Below, piece after piece: positions 33,531 to 45,173 of a stretch of 64,000 nucleotides of DNA (position 1 is its first letter; the number at the start of each line of letters is the position of its first letter). Origin of the DNA: Papaver somniferum (Eukaryota > Streptophyta > Magnoliopsida > Ranunculales > Papaveraceae); assembly GCF_003573695.1 (NCBI RefSeq), contig NC_039360.1:60668815-60732814 (forward strand), given 5' to 3'. The position numbers and the translations under genes were made by a program. Below the pieces are notes generated by a model, which did not search any database, was not told the DNA's origin, and was given only the letters and a program-made list of their open reading frames with translations.

Positions 33531-33549
33531 GTCCGCGTCGGCGGCACCA
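33531..33549 (-). other. Primer-binding site, copy 3, one change
   Basis: TGGTGCCGCCGACGCGGAC on the minus strand; the fourth base is T in place of C in all other copies, which would disrupt one pair with the tRNA 3' end. Confidence 0.7.
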
Positions 33550-33552
33550 TTT

Positions 33553-34110
33553 TGTTGTAGTAATTCGATTGCGGTAAATACGGATTCGATGCTCGGACTT
33601 GAAAAGATTTTTAAAGCAAAAATATATACAAAATTGTCACAGGATCAAGAGACACTAGGACTCAGGATTCCACCATAATCATTCATATAATTAATATATT
33701 TATTTCCAAAACAATTATAGCTCACATAAAAATAGGGACTCTAATTCTTGCCAAGGTAGATTTTTAGAAGATTAACTGTAAATCGAAAGCATGGCATATC
33801 AAAAGTACTAAGACCAAGCATAAACCATCAAAAGAAATGACAATCAATTAAGAAAAAATCATAAAACATTTAATAAAAATGCAAGAAGTCATAAAAGAAT
33901 TAAATATAATTTTTATATGTGTAAAATATGGCTTCCTCCATCATCCCAGTATTGGGGTTTAGCTATTTATATCAATCACACACTCAAAATATTAATTCAA
34001 AGTTCAAAGTGTGATTAAAAGAGTCAAAAGTTATAAAATAGTGGTTCTGAGACTCACAAAACACGTCCAACAGAAACGATAGAATATAACTGCAGCTAAC
34101 TGCGACACTT
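33553..34110 (-). repeat. Pol-less Athila-like LTR, copy 4, cut by gap
   Basis: The first 558 bp match copy 1 closely; the sequence then runs into N. Confidence 0.85.
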
Positions 34111-35110
34111 NNNNNNNNNNNNNNNNNNNNNNNNNNNNNNNNNNNNNNNNNNNNNNNNNNNNNNNNNNNNNNNNNNNNNNNNNNNNNNNNNNNNNNNNNN
34201 NNNNNNNNNNNNNNNNNNNNNNNNNNNNNNNNNNNNNNNNNNNNNNNNNNNNNNNNNNNNNNNNNNNNNNNNNNNNNNNNNNNNNNNNNNNNNNNNNNNN
34301 NNNNNNNNNNNNNNNNNNNNNNNNNNNNNNNNNNNNNNNNNNNNNNNNNNNNNNNNNNNNNNNNNNNNNNNNNNNNNNNNNNNNNNNNNNNNNNNNNNNN
34401 NNNNNNNNNNNNNNNNNNNNNNNNNNNNNNNNNNNNNNNNNNNNNNNNNNNNNNNNNNNNNNNNNNNNNNNNNNNNNNNNNNNNNNNNNNNNNNNNNNNN
34501 NNNNNNNNNNNNNNNNNNNNNNNNNNNNNNNNNNNNNNNNNNNNNNNNNNNNNNNNNNNNNNNNNNNNNNNNNNNNNNNNNNNNNNNNNNNNNNNNNNNN
34601 NNNNNNNNNNNNNNNNNNNNNNNNNNNNNNNNNNNNNNNNNNNNNNNNNNNNNNNNNNNNNNNNNNNNNNNNNNNNNNNNNNNNNNNNNNNNNNNNNNNN
34701 NNNNNNNNNNNNNNNNNNNNNNNNNNNNNNNNNNNNNNNNNNNNNNNNNNNNNNNNNNNNNNNNNNNNNNNNNNNNNNNNNNNNNNNNNNNNNNNNNNNN
34801 NNNNNNNNNNNNNNNNNNNNNNNNNNNNNNNNNNNNNNNNNNNNNNNNNNNNNNNNNNNNNNNNNNNNNNNNNNNNNNNNNNNNNNNNNNNNNNNNNNNN
34901 NNNNNNNNNNNNNNNNNNNNNNNNNNNNNNNNNNNNNNNNNNNNNNNNNNNNNNNNNNNNNNNNNNNNNNNNNNNNNNNNNNNNNNNNNNNNNNNNNNNN
35001 NNNNNNNNNNNNNNNNNNNNNNNNNNNNNNNNNNNNNNNNNNNNNNNNNNNNNNNNNNNNNNNNNNNNNNNNNNNNNNNNNNNNNNNNNNNNNNNNNNNN
35101 NNNNNNNNNN
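34111..35110. other. Assembly gap, 1000 N
   Basis: Exactly 1000 unknown bases, a round number usual for gaps of unestimated size. The left side is a minus Athila-like LTR; the right side is the middle of a minus copia internal region. The rest of both elements, and the far halves of the interrupted LTRs, are missing. Long open frames reported across the N are meaningless. Confidence 0.97.
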
Positions 35111-35337
35111 TAAACACACATGTCCCATAAACAATTGCAATATATAAAACCATAAAGATTAATACTGCAAAAATCATCTTCCAAACAAATTTAGAATTTA
35201 AACCAATAAATCTAAAAACAAGAATATGAAAACGTCGGACATAGCTATGTGTAATCACAATAATGGCTATTCCAAACTCTAGTTATTCTTCTAAGAAAAA
35301 CAAGAAAATAGAAGATTTACTAGGCTAACGAAGAGAA

Positions 35338-35876
35338 TCAAAGTTCGTTGAGAACCTCATATCCTTCAATGAATCCATCAAAGAAGGTATCACTGATTTC
35401 CTTTATTCTCTTAACTGTAGACACACCATGTTCATGAGTTAGAACACTAACTTTGCGATCAACAACCCGAGCAAGCTGTCTAGCCTTGGTGCAGTCCATG
35501 ATGAGCTTCTTTTGATTCCGTATCAGAATATTCTGATTAGTAAGGATTCTGGCATGACCATCCAAGAGTTGGTTTATTTTCAATTGAAGATTTGCAAACT
35601 CGACCTTTGAGTCATTCTGAACACGAATTAAATCCTTGACAGAATCATCAATCCAGGAGTTGTGATCCTTTCTTTCAAGCATCTTCCTTAGAACCAGCTC
35701 TTGAATTGACTCACGTCTTGAGTGTCTTCCTCCATATCAAGATGCACAATCTCTTGAGATTTTGCAGAGTTCTCCATAATTTTTGTTAAGGATGGAAAGA
35801 CACAATATAAAGTAATATATATGTGTATGTAAACAAGAGAAGGAAAATCTTTTTTTGGAAACCCAAAAACTCTCAA
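35338..35876 (-). pseudogene. ORF2, split, inner copy
   Basis: Two frames: 35688-35876, which contains MENSAKSQEIV and ends FKSWF, and 35338-35682, 114 codons starting MLERKDHNSWIDD. Together they match 3857-4396 but carry more replacements (for example QLLDGHARILTNQN). The matching break between the two frames in all copies shows it was in the source copy or is bridged during expression. Confidence 0.5.
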
Positions 35877-36019
35877 GAGGAGGACACGGATGTTTGTGAA
35901 CTGTTAGCACAAAAACTCGCACAAAAACCAAAATTAAATAATATACAACATACTTGAGCATTTCTCAATAAATTTCCTTGCACCCCTCAAGTTAGAAATA
36001 AGGAAAATAATACCTGGTG

Positions 36020-36715
36020 TCAGGTGATAAAGTGGAAATTAATCCCACTGTGATCATCGAGAAAGGAGTTGTATATATCGTCTGACAGTTTGATCTTCGT
36101 GTTCTTTGCCTTTCTTCGGTTTTCTTTCATCCCAGAAGAGTAAGACACGGTGTGTTTATCATATCCGTTAGAAGGCTTTCTCTGAGAACTAAATCTAGGA
36201 CCTCTTGCAACTGGTTCAAGAGGATCAGAATAGATAGGAATCCATTTTCTAGACTTAGATTTACCAGAAACAATCTTATAAACACAGGGAATGCTTTTAT
36301 CGTCCCCACAAGAATTTATACCACTATAAAGCATTTGAATCTTGTGATGATTTCTAGGAAAGAGATCATATTTATAAGGCTTATAGTTTTCTGTGGGAAT
36401 GCGATTCACTGCAGTAGTCAACTGACTATTTGTTCCATTGACAGTGGAAAGAAGCAAATTATGAAGTTTAGAAATTTGTTTCCTCCTGGAAAAACAATAG
36501 ATAGCATAGTGATTTTTTTTCCCACAGAATGTACAGGTTCGTGGAGAAGCAATAAACGACACCTGTTTTAACTTCATAGCTATATGAGAAGATTGCAAGT
36601 TATGTAAACCTTTCTTGACACAACCTTCTTCTGGAAGATCCTTCATATACTGCAATCCATGAGAATTAGTTTGTACAGAAGCATTTCTCCTTGAGATAGA
36701 GTTTTCCTTTTCCAA
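36020..36715 (-). CDS. gag-like zinc-knuckle ORF, inner copy
   Basis: 231 codons, matching 3018-3713 with few changes (FSRRKQ for FARRKQ, KLKQVSF for KLKHVSF). The CX2CX4HX4C knuckle is intact. It is linked to the next ORF upstream by the same out-of-frame A6 run. Confidence 0.6.
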   Translation of the reverse strand: MEKENSISRRNASVQTNSHGLQYMKDLPEEGCVKKGLHNLQSSHIAMKLKQVSFIASPRTCTFCGKKNHYAIYCFSRRKQISKLHNLLLSTVNGTNSQLTTAVNRIPTENYKPYKYDLFPRNHHKIQMLYSGINSCGDDKSIPCVYKIVSGKSKSRKWIPIYSDPLEPVARGPRFSSQRKPSNGYDKHTVSYSSGMKENRRKAKNTKIKLSDDIYNSFLDDHSGINFHFIT

Positions 36716-36731
36716 ATATCTGCACTGTTCA

Positions 36732-37202
36732 TTAGCTAGAGTAAGGGATGCTTTTAGTTTCTCTTTTTTCGATACGAAGATTGTAAAGATCTGATGAATG
36801 CGTCTCGATCAAACGTTTCTCTGTAATTGAGTCTTCCTTAACAATATCCTCAAGAACACTAATCTTTTCACGTTGTAGAGTAGTCTCTTGGAGAAGTTTA
36901 TCAATATTCGTAGAGACGGACTCAATGATGCAATAGAGTTCATGTTCTCGATCAAGAGACTTTTCAAATTCATCAATAAGTTGATCATGATCCTGAAAAT
37001 CAATAATCTCAACAGAGGTTTTTGAGATTCTGGTGAGCTTCATCTCAGCTTTTTCCATAGTGCCCAATGTCTCATCAGAGAGAGATATGTCATCACGAGA
37101 TGAACCAATCTTCTTACCTCGGGATTCGGAAGAATCAGCTAAGGAGTAATCCTTTGAGGTATTCCCAAGACATTTGACATAGTTAAAAGCTTTAGAAGAC
37201 AT
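36732..37202 (-). CDS. gag-like coiled-coil ORF, inner copy
   Basis: 156 codons, same length as 2531-3001, with Y-to-F in DEFEKSLD and I-to-S near the end. Intact; it starts 88 bp after the PBS. Confidence 0.55.
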   Translation of the reverse strand: MSSKAFNYVKCLGNTSKDYSLADSSESRGKKIGSSRDDISLSDETLGTMEKAEMKLTRISKTSVEIIDFQDHDQLIDEFEKSLDREHELYCIIESVSTNIDKLLQETTLQREKISVLEDIVKEDSITEKRLIETHSSDLYNLRIEKRETKSIPYSS

Positions 37203-37290
37203 CTTGGTATGCGTATATGTCAGAGATTCTGTCCTCAGACTCAGATTGCCTCAAACATAGACTTGTAAGGTCTTTTAAACGTGTTTTCCT

Positions 37291-37302
37291 GCTCTGATAC
37301 CA
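37291..37302 (-). other. Primer-binding site, initiator-Met tRNA
   Basis: GCTCTGATACCA on the plus strand, TGGTATCAGAGC on the minus strand, two bases from the LTR. Confidence 0.92.
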
Positions 37303-37304
37303 AT

Positions 37305-39649
37305 TGAAAAAGTGGGGGTACAACAACCACACCCAATATTTAGCTTAGCAATCTGTATGGACAAACTCAATATACTTTCTAGAGAATCAACTAGACAGTC
37401 AGAGTCAATCTAGATAAAAAGTATATCAAAGAGTTTATATCTCAATCTCTCGATTTGATCTTTACTCAAGCAAATAGAAATCTGCGAGTCTTTATCAAAG
37501 AGAGATAACTTGGATGGTACCAAAGACGAATATCCAAGTGTCAATCAATTTAAATCAACAACCAAAAGGTCGGATATTCTAATTGATTGAACAACGCACA
37601 ACCTGTGATATTTCAATTATATAAACAAATATAATGCGGAAAAGAAATAACACAGACACCGGAGTTTTGTTAACGAAGAAACCGCAAATGCAGAAAACCC
37701 CTGGGACCTAGTCCAGATTGAACACACACTAGTATTAAGTCGCTACATACACTAGCCTACTCCAAACTAACTTCGGTCTGGACTGTAGTTGAACCCCAAT
37801 CAATCTCACACTGATCCAAGGTACGTTTATGCTCCTACGCCTCTGATCCCAGCATAATTCTACGTACTTGATTCCCTTAGTTGATCTCACCCACGACTAA
37901 GAGTTGCTACGACCCAAAGTCGAAGACTTTAATAAACAAATCTATATCACACAAAAAAGTCTAAGGTAATAGATAAATCCGTCTCCCACGAATATACCTA
38001 CGAGTTTTGTTCCGTCTTTTGATAAATCAAGGTGAACAGGAACCAATTGATAAACCGGACTTATATTCCCGAAGAACAACCTAGTATTATCAATCACCTC
38101 ACAATAATCCTAATCGACGCATCGAAAAAAGATATTGTGGAATCACAAACGATGAGACGAAGTGTTTGTGATTAATTTTCTATCTTGCCTATCAGAGATG
38201 TAAATCTCAAGCCAATTATTACAATTGTACTCGTACAATATAAGATGCAAGATCATATCACAAAACTACAAGAAAAGTAGTATCGGTCTGGCTTCACAAT
38301 CCCAATGAAGTCTTTAAGTCGTTAACCTGGTTTAGAAGAAGAAACCAAAGGTTAAAGGAGAATCGACTCTATCTTATGCAACTAGTATCACACGTAAGGT
38401 GTGGGGATTAGGTTTCCAGTTGCTAGAGTTCTCCCTTATATAGTCTTTCAAATCAGGGTTTGCAATCAATGTTAGCTTGGTAACAAAGCATTCAATATTC
38501 ACCGTTAGATGAAAACCTTATTAGATTCAAGCTAATATTTCTCAACCGTTGGATCGAAACCTTAGCTTGTTACACACAAATGAAATATACAATTTTGGGT
38601 TTATGTAACCGTTCCCAAACATTAACATTTGTTGGTTCAACAATAGTTAACCAAATGGTTAGCCATATGATCACTTTCATATCAACCATATTATTCTTCA
38701 CCATAACTAGTCCAAATGACTTAAATGAACTAGTTATAGAGTTGTTCAATTGCTTGGATCTTATGTAACTACATAAGACACAATCGAAGCAAAAACAGTT
38801 TGATTCACTCGAATCGGTTCATTAACTTTATAGCCACGGTTTGCAAAAGCATTCCTTAGTTTATATAAACATGAGTTCAAGAACAACCGATTTTAGATAT
38901 AACCTACTCAAGTTCGCGGACTGGGTTCGCTCACTTAAGCTCACGGAAGGAGTTCACAAACTCCAGCAGAAATTCTCGGGTCGAGAACTTCCGCCAGTTC
39001 GCGGACTGAGTTCGCGGACTTGGCTCATGCCACATTCTGTTTCTCTTGATCAACAAAGTTCGCAAACTTTGGTTCAAGGAATAAGGGCTTATGCTTATAT
39101 ACTACCAATGGTTATGTAATCTAAACTCCCATTTCAATCATTGAAACATTCTCAGAGGACGTTATATATCCGTTATTCACATACCATTTTTCGTCAGAGC
39201 TACTTCCAAGGTGATTGAAACATAACATGACATTCGTCACTAGGTAAAGATGAATTTGGTTAAAGCAAAAGCTTACCAACACATATTTCTAGAAATAGAT
39301 AGGCGAGTTAAACTCGACTCTAAATAGCAAATGTGTATAATGAAAGTCTATATATCAAAACGACTTTTGTCTCAAGAATAGGAGATAGAGTAAATAGAAT
39401 TTTGAGTGACAGATAAGTTCAAGTCTCCACATACCTTTTAGTCGATGAAGTTCCACCAGTTCCTTGAGTAGTCCTTCGTCTTGTATGATGATTTCCATGG
39501 AGTCTTGAGCTCAACTACACTTTCTATCCTAGTCCGAGACCTTTATCTATAATAGGCTAGAAATCAAGACTTATAGTTTTGATCACTAACATTGACAAAC
39601 ATGCTTGAGATAGCAACGCATGCGAGTTCGACCGAGCAATGCTCGCACA
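37305..39649 (-). repeat. Copia LTR shared by two inverted copies
   Basis: 2345 bp, with PBS and internal region on one side and purine tract and internal region on the other. In reverse it matches 85-2428 nearly base for base except in the last ~450 bp. TATA box on the minus strand at 38436-38442. Confidence 0.88.
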
Positions 39650-41256
39650 ATCTCCCCCTTTGTCAATTTTAGTGATAAAACTATTAATACATATGGAATA
39701 CAAAAAATAAATGAATTAAATTTTGTAGCTCCTTTTCCACATGCCTAATCTTCAACATTACTCAAAATCTTCGTCACTTCCAAGTACTCCAATGATCCCA
39801 AAGGTTGTAAGTTTAGCATCATCGTTGTTAATCCGTAGCTATAACAACAAGAAAACAATAGTTCTCAATCATTGTTATACAGTGTCATAGTATCATTACA
39901 CAGCGTCAAAGTCCAATTTGTATCACAACTTCAACAACAATACGATGGTGATATTTATCACTCCCCTTAGTCAATACTCCATCTCACATGGAAACCACTC
40001 CCCCTTACATAATGATCCGAAAACCATATGTATTTGTAGTCTACATATTAATTCTCCCCTTTTTTATCAATAAAATTGGCAAAGGTACAAGAACGAGATC
40101 CTAATGAAATTTCCGAAAGAGACATTTCTTGACCAAAAGAAAGCAAAAATATATCATCTTATTTAGATGTAATCATAAAGCCGAAGCTAAATGCATTCAT
40201 CAAGGAGTTTGAAAATACAAGATAACCCCTATAATATTCCACAGCCGCACTCCCCACAAAGATTTGTCAATTAAGCGCAAGTTCAAAAGAACTTTCCCCC
40301 ATAAAATGTCATTCCCGAAAGAACAACAAGAGCGACCTTAATTTCGAAAAAAAAGAAGGATTTCTTTGGACATAACAAATCACAAACAACTATGAATTTG
40401 AATCCAAAATATTCAACTAAACTAACCACAAGAGAACCCATGATTAATTTAATCGACAAATGCTTAACATAAGTGAACTTATGGAGACTCAAAATATACA
40501 ATTAGATTAATCACAAGAGAACCCATAATTAATCTAATCGAAATACACAATCAAACTAATCACAAAAGTAATCAATTTAATTGGTCGTGCTCGACATAAG
40601 AAAACTTAAGGAGCAACAACTAAATAACCAAACAAGGTGATTAATTTAGTTGAAAATGCTTGACATAAAGTACCTCACGAAACAACAACATAGATAATCA
40701 TAAAAATAATCAACTTGGTCGTTCAATGCTCAACATAAGACACTTTACGGAGCCTCACAGTAATACATAAAATATGGATCATGAAAGATCAATACTGCGG
40801 AATACACAAGGATTCATTCTATTTTCCATCACTATTCGCATAACGACATTCAATAGACATAATCCTTGAAAAACAAAAGATTTTAACTTATCTTCCATCA
40901 ATAGTTGACAATATAGGCTCAACTTTTGTATTTGTCAAAAGTAAATTCATTCTTTTATCAATACATGCATATCAACATATAAAAGACTTTACTTTTGACA
41001 AGGTATGGGACAATCAAAGTTCACGGACGTAAACACACATGTCCCATAAACAATTGCAATATATAAAACCATAAAGATTAATACTGCAAAAATCATCTTC
41101 CAAACAAATTTAGAATTTAAACCAATAAATCTAAAAACAAGAATATGAAAACGTTGGACATAGCTATGTGTAATCACAATAATGGCTATTCCAAACTCTA
41201 GTTATTCTTCTAAGAAAAACAAGAAAATAGAAGATTTACTAGGCTAACGAAGAGAA
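39650..41256 (-). other. 3' noncoding region with purine tracts
   Basis: The terminal tract (39650-39663, minus AGGGGGAGAT) keeps its G-run. Further C-runs at about 39961, 40008 and 40054 are the extra purine tracts. The ORF at 40283-40501 is a chance frame also present at 5152-5370, with four replacements. No gene. Confidence 0.6.
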
Positions 41257-41796
41257 TCAAAGTTCGTTGAGAACCTCATATCTTTCAATGAATCCATCAA
41301 AGAAGGTATCATTGATTTCCTTTATTCTCTTAACTGTAGACACACCATGTTCATGAGTTAGAACACTAACTTTGCGATCAACAACCAGAGCAAGCTGTCT
41401 AGCCTTGGTGCTGTCCATGATGACCTTCTTTTGATTCCGTATCAGAATATTCTGATTAGCAAGGATTCTGGCATGACCATCCAAGAGTGGGTTTATTTTC
41501 AATTGAAGATTTGCAAACTCGACCTTTGAGTCGTTCTGAACATGAATTAAATCCTTGACAGAATCATCAATCCAGGAGTTGTGATCCTTTCTTTCAAGCA
41601 TCTTCTTTAGAACAAGCTCTTGAATTGACTCATGTCTTGAGTGTCTTCCTCCATATGAAGATGCACAATCTCTTGAGATTTTGAAGAGTTCTCCATAATT
41701 TTTGTTAGGGATGGAAAGACACAATATAAAGTAATATATATGTGCATGTAAACAAGAGAAGGAAAATCTTGTTTTTGGAAACCCAAAAACTCTCAA
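41257..41796 (-). CDS. ORF2 of the pol-less copia family, outer copy
   Basis: 179 codons encoding the same protein as 3857-4396, residue for residue. The core starts at MLERKDHNSW. Function unknown; helical and charged, no enzyme motif. It lies between the zinc-knuckle ORF and the 3' noncoding region. Confidence 0.5.
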   Translation of the reverse strand: MRVFGFPKTRFSFSCLHAHIYYFILCLSIPNKNYGELFKISRDCASSYGGRHSRHESIQELVLKKMLERKDHNSWIDDSVKDLIHVQNDSKVEFANLQLKINPLLDGHARILANQNILIRNQKKVIMDSTKARQLALVVDRKVSVLTHEHGVSTVKRIKEINDTFFDGFIERYEVLNEL

Positions 41797-41939
41797 GAGG
41801 AGGACACGGATGTTTGTGAACTGTTAGCACAAAAACTCGCACAAAAACCAAAATTAAATAATATACAACATACTTGAGCATTTCTCAATAAATTTCCTTG
41901 CACCCCTCAAGTTAGAAATAAGGAAAATAATACCTGGTG

Positions 41940-42635
41940 TCAGGTGATAAAGTGGAAATTAATCCCACTGTGATCATCGAGAAAGGAGTTGTATATATCG
42001 TCTGACAGTTTGATCTTCGTGTTCTTTGCCTTTCTTCGGTTTTCTTTCATCCCAGAAGAGTAAGACACGGTGTGTTTATCATATCCGTTAGAAGGCTTTC
42101 TCTGAGAACTAAATCTAGGACCTCTTGCAACTGGTTCAAGAGGATCAGAATAGATAGGAATCCATTTTCTAGACTTAGATTTACCAGAAACAATCTTATA
42201 AACACAGGGAATGCTTTTATCGTCCCCACAAGAATTTATACCACTAGAAAGCATTTGAATCTTGTGATGATTTCTAGGAAAGAGATCATATTTATAAGGC
42301 TTATAGTTTTCTGTGGGAATGCGATTCACTGCAGTAGTCAACTGACTATTTGTTCCATTGACAGTGGAAAGAAGCAAATTATGAAGTTTAGAAATTTGTT
42401 TCCTCCTGGCAAAACAATAGATAACATAGTGATTTTTTTTCCCACAGAATGTACAGGTTCGTGGAGAAGCAATAAACGACACATGTTTTAACTTCATAGC
42501 CATATGAGAAGATTGCAAGTTATGTAAACCTTTCTTGACACAACCTTCTTCTGGAAGATCCTTCATATACTGCAATCCATGAGAATTAGTTTGTACAGAA
42601 GCATTTCTCCTTGAGATAGAGTTTTCCTTTTCCAA
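41940..42635 (-). CDS. gag-like zinc-knuckle ORF, outer copy
   Basis: 231 codons; differs from 3018-3713 by one clear replacement in the knuckle (HYVIYC for HYAIYC), which keeps all four metal ligands. Confidence 0.6.
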   Translation of the reverse strand: MEKENSISRRNASVQTNSHGLQYMKDLPEEGCVKKGLHNLQSSHMAMKLKHVSFIASPRTCTFCGKKNHYVIYCFARRKQISKLHNLLLSTVNGTNSQLTTAVNRIPTENYKPYKYDLFPRNHHKIQMLSSGINSCGDDKSIPCVYKIVSGKSKSRKWIPIYSDPLEPVARGPRFSSQRKPSNGYDKHTVSYSSGMKENRRKAKNTKIKLSDDIYNSFLDDHSGINFHFIT

Positions 42636-42651
42636 ATATCTGCACTGTTCA

Positions 42652-43121
42652 TTAGCTAGAGTAAGGGATGCTTTTAGTTTCTCTTTTTTCGATACGAAGA
42701 TTGTAAAGATCTGATGAATGCGTCTCGATCAAACGTTTCTCTGTAATTGAGTCTTCCTTAACAATATCCTCAAGAACACTAATCTTTTCACGCTGTAGAG
42801 TAGTCTCTTGGAGAAGTTTATCAATATTCGTAGAGACGGACTCAATGATGCAATAGAGTTCATGTTCTCGATCAAGAGACTTTTAAAATTCATCAATAAG
42901 TTGATCATGATCCTGAAAATCAATAATCTCAACAGAGGTTTTTGAGATTCTGGTGAGCTTCATCTCAGCTTTTTCATAGTGCCCAATGTCTCATCAGAGA
43001 GAGATATGTCATCACGAGATGAACCAATCTTCTTACCTCGGGATTCGGAAGAATCAGCTAAGGAGTAATCCTTTGAGGTATTCCCAAGACATTTGACATA
43101 GTTAAAAGCTTTAGAAGACAT
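42652..43121 (-). pseudogene. gag-like coiled-coil ORF, broken
   Basis: It matches 36732-37202 but has one C missing near 42975 (frameshift) and a TAA at 42883-42885 in place of the GAA codon. Only fragments stay open. Confidence 0.75.
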
Positions 43122-43209
43122 CTTGGTATGCGTATATGTCAGAGATTCTATCCTCAGACTCAGATTGCCACAAACATAGACTTGTAAGGTCTTTTAAACG
43201 TGTTTGCCT

Positions 43210-43221
43210 GCTCTGATACCA
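43210..43221 (-). other. Primer-binding site, initiator-Met tRNA
   Basis: TGGTATCAGAGC on the minus strand, two bases from the LTR end at 43224. Confidence 0.92.
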
Positions 43222-45168
43222 ATTGAAAAAGTGGGGGTACAACAACCACACCCAATATTTAGCTTAGCAATCTGTATGGACAAACTCAATATACTTTCTA
43301 GAGAATCAACTAGACAGTCAGACTCAATCTAGATAAAAAGTATATCAAAGAGTTTATATCTCAATCTCTCGATTTGATCTTTACTCAAGCAAATAGAAAT
43401 CTGCGATTCTTTATCAAAGAGATATAACTTGGATGGTACCAAAGACGAATATCCAAGTGTCAATCAATTTAAATCAACAACCAAAAGGTCGGATATTCTA
43501 ATTGATTGAACAACGCACAACCTGTGATATTTCAATTATATAAACAAATATAATGCGGAAAAGAAATAACACAGACACCGTAGTTTTGTTAACGAAGAAA
43601 CCGCAAATGCAGAAAACCCCTGGGACCTAGTCCAGATTGAACACACACTGTATTAAGTTGCTACAGACACTAGCCTACTCCAAACTAACTTCGGTCTGGA
43701 CTGTAGTTGAACCCCAATCAATCTCACACTGATCCAAGGTACGTTTATGCTCTTACGCTTCTGATCCCAGCAGGATGCTACATACTTGATTCCCTTAGTT
43801 GATCTCACCCACGACTAAGAGTTGCTACGATCCAAAGTCGAAGACTTTAATAAACAAATCTATATCACACAAAAAAGTCTAAGGTAATAGATAAATCCGT
43901 CTCCCACGAATATACCTACGAGTTTTCTTCCGTCTTTTGATAAATCAAGGTGAACAGGAACCAATTGATAAACCGGACATATATTCCCGAAGAACAACCT
44001 AGTATTATCAATCACCTCACAATAATCCTAATCGACGCAGCGATAAAAGATATTGTGGAATCACAAACGATGAGACGAAGTGTTTGTGATTACTTTTCTA
44101 TCTTTCCTATCGGAGATATAAATCACAAGCCAATTATTACAATTGTACTCGTACAATATAAGATGCAAGATCATATCACACAACTACAAGAAAAGTAGTA
44201 TCGGTCTGGCTTCACAATCCCAATGAAGTCTTTAAGTCTTTAACCTGGTTTAGAAGAAGAAACCGAAGGTTAAAGGAGAATCGACTCTAGCTTATGCAAC
44301 TAGTATCACACGTAAGGTGTGGGGATTAGGTTTCCCAGTTGCTAGAATTCTCCCTTATATAGTCTTTCAAATCAGGGTTTGCAATCAATGTTAGCTTGGT
44401 AACAAAGCATTCAATATTCACCGTTAGATGAAAACCTTATTAGATTCAAGCTAATATTTCTCAACCGTTGGATCGAAACCTTAGCTTGTTACACACAAAT
44501 GAAATGTCCAATTTTGGGTTTATGTAACCGTTCCCAAACATTAACATTTGTTGGTTCAACAATAGTTAACCAAATGGTTAGCCATATGATCACTTTCATA
44601 TCAACCATATTCTTCTTCACCATAACTAGTCCAAATGACTCAAATGAATTAGTTAGAGAGTTGGTCAATTGCTTAGATCTTATGTAACTACATAAGACAC
44701 AATCGAAGCAAAAACGGTTTGATTCACTCGAATCGGTTCATGAAATTTATAGCCACGGTTTGCAAAAGCATTCCTTAGTTTATATAAACATGAGTTCAAG
44801 AACAACCGATTTTAGATATAACCTACTCAAGTTCGCGGACTTAAGCTCACGGAAGGAGTTCACAAACTCCAGCAGAAATTCTCGGGTCGAGAACTTCCGC
44901 CAGTTCGCGGACTTGGCTCACGCCACATTCCGTTTCTCTTGATCAACAAAGTTCGCAAACTTTGGTTCAAGGAATAAGGACTTATGCTTATATCCTACCA
45001 ATGGTTATGTAATCTAAACGCTCATTTCAATCATTGAAACATTCTCAGAGGACGTTATATAGCCGTTATTCACATACCATTTTTCGTCTGAGCAATTTCC
45101 AAGGTGATTGAAACATAACATGACATTCGTCACTAGGTAAAGATGAATTTGGTTAAAGCGAAAGCTTA

Positions 45169-45173
45169 CCAAC
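45169..45173. repeat. Target-site duplication CCAAC, left
   Basis: CCAAC here and at 48632-48636 flank the 3458-bp insertion; the uninterrupted LTRs have one copy. Confidence 0.9.

Larger units (their letters stand above)
18217..34110 (-). mobile_element. Chain of three pol-less Athila-related (LARD-like) units
   Basis: Order on the plus strand: LTR 18217-19673, internal, LTR 23844-25298, internal, LTR 28032-29488, internal, LTR 33553-34110 (cut by the gap). All are in minus orientation. Each internal region has the same PBS, leader and one long ORF; none encodes protease, RT or integrase. Leader, PBS, PPT and 3' UTR match the Athila element at 8317, so this is its non-autonomous partner or derivative. 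LTR sharing suggests unequal recombination between copies, or an assembly effect. Confidence 0.85.

Noticed and set aside
33984..35258. Long open frames (360-424 codons) across the N run
   Set aside because: They are open only because N codons are not read as stops; the real sequence there is unknown.
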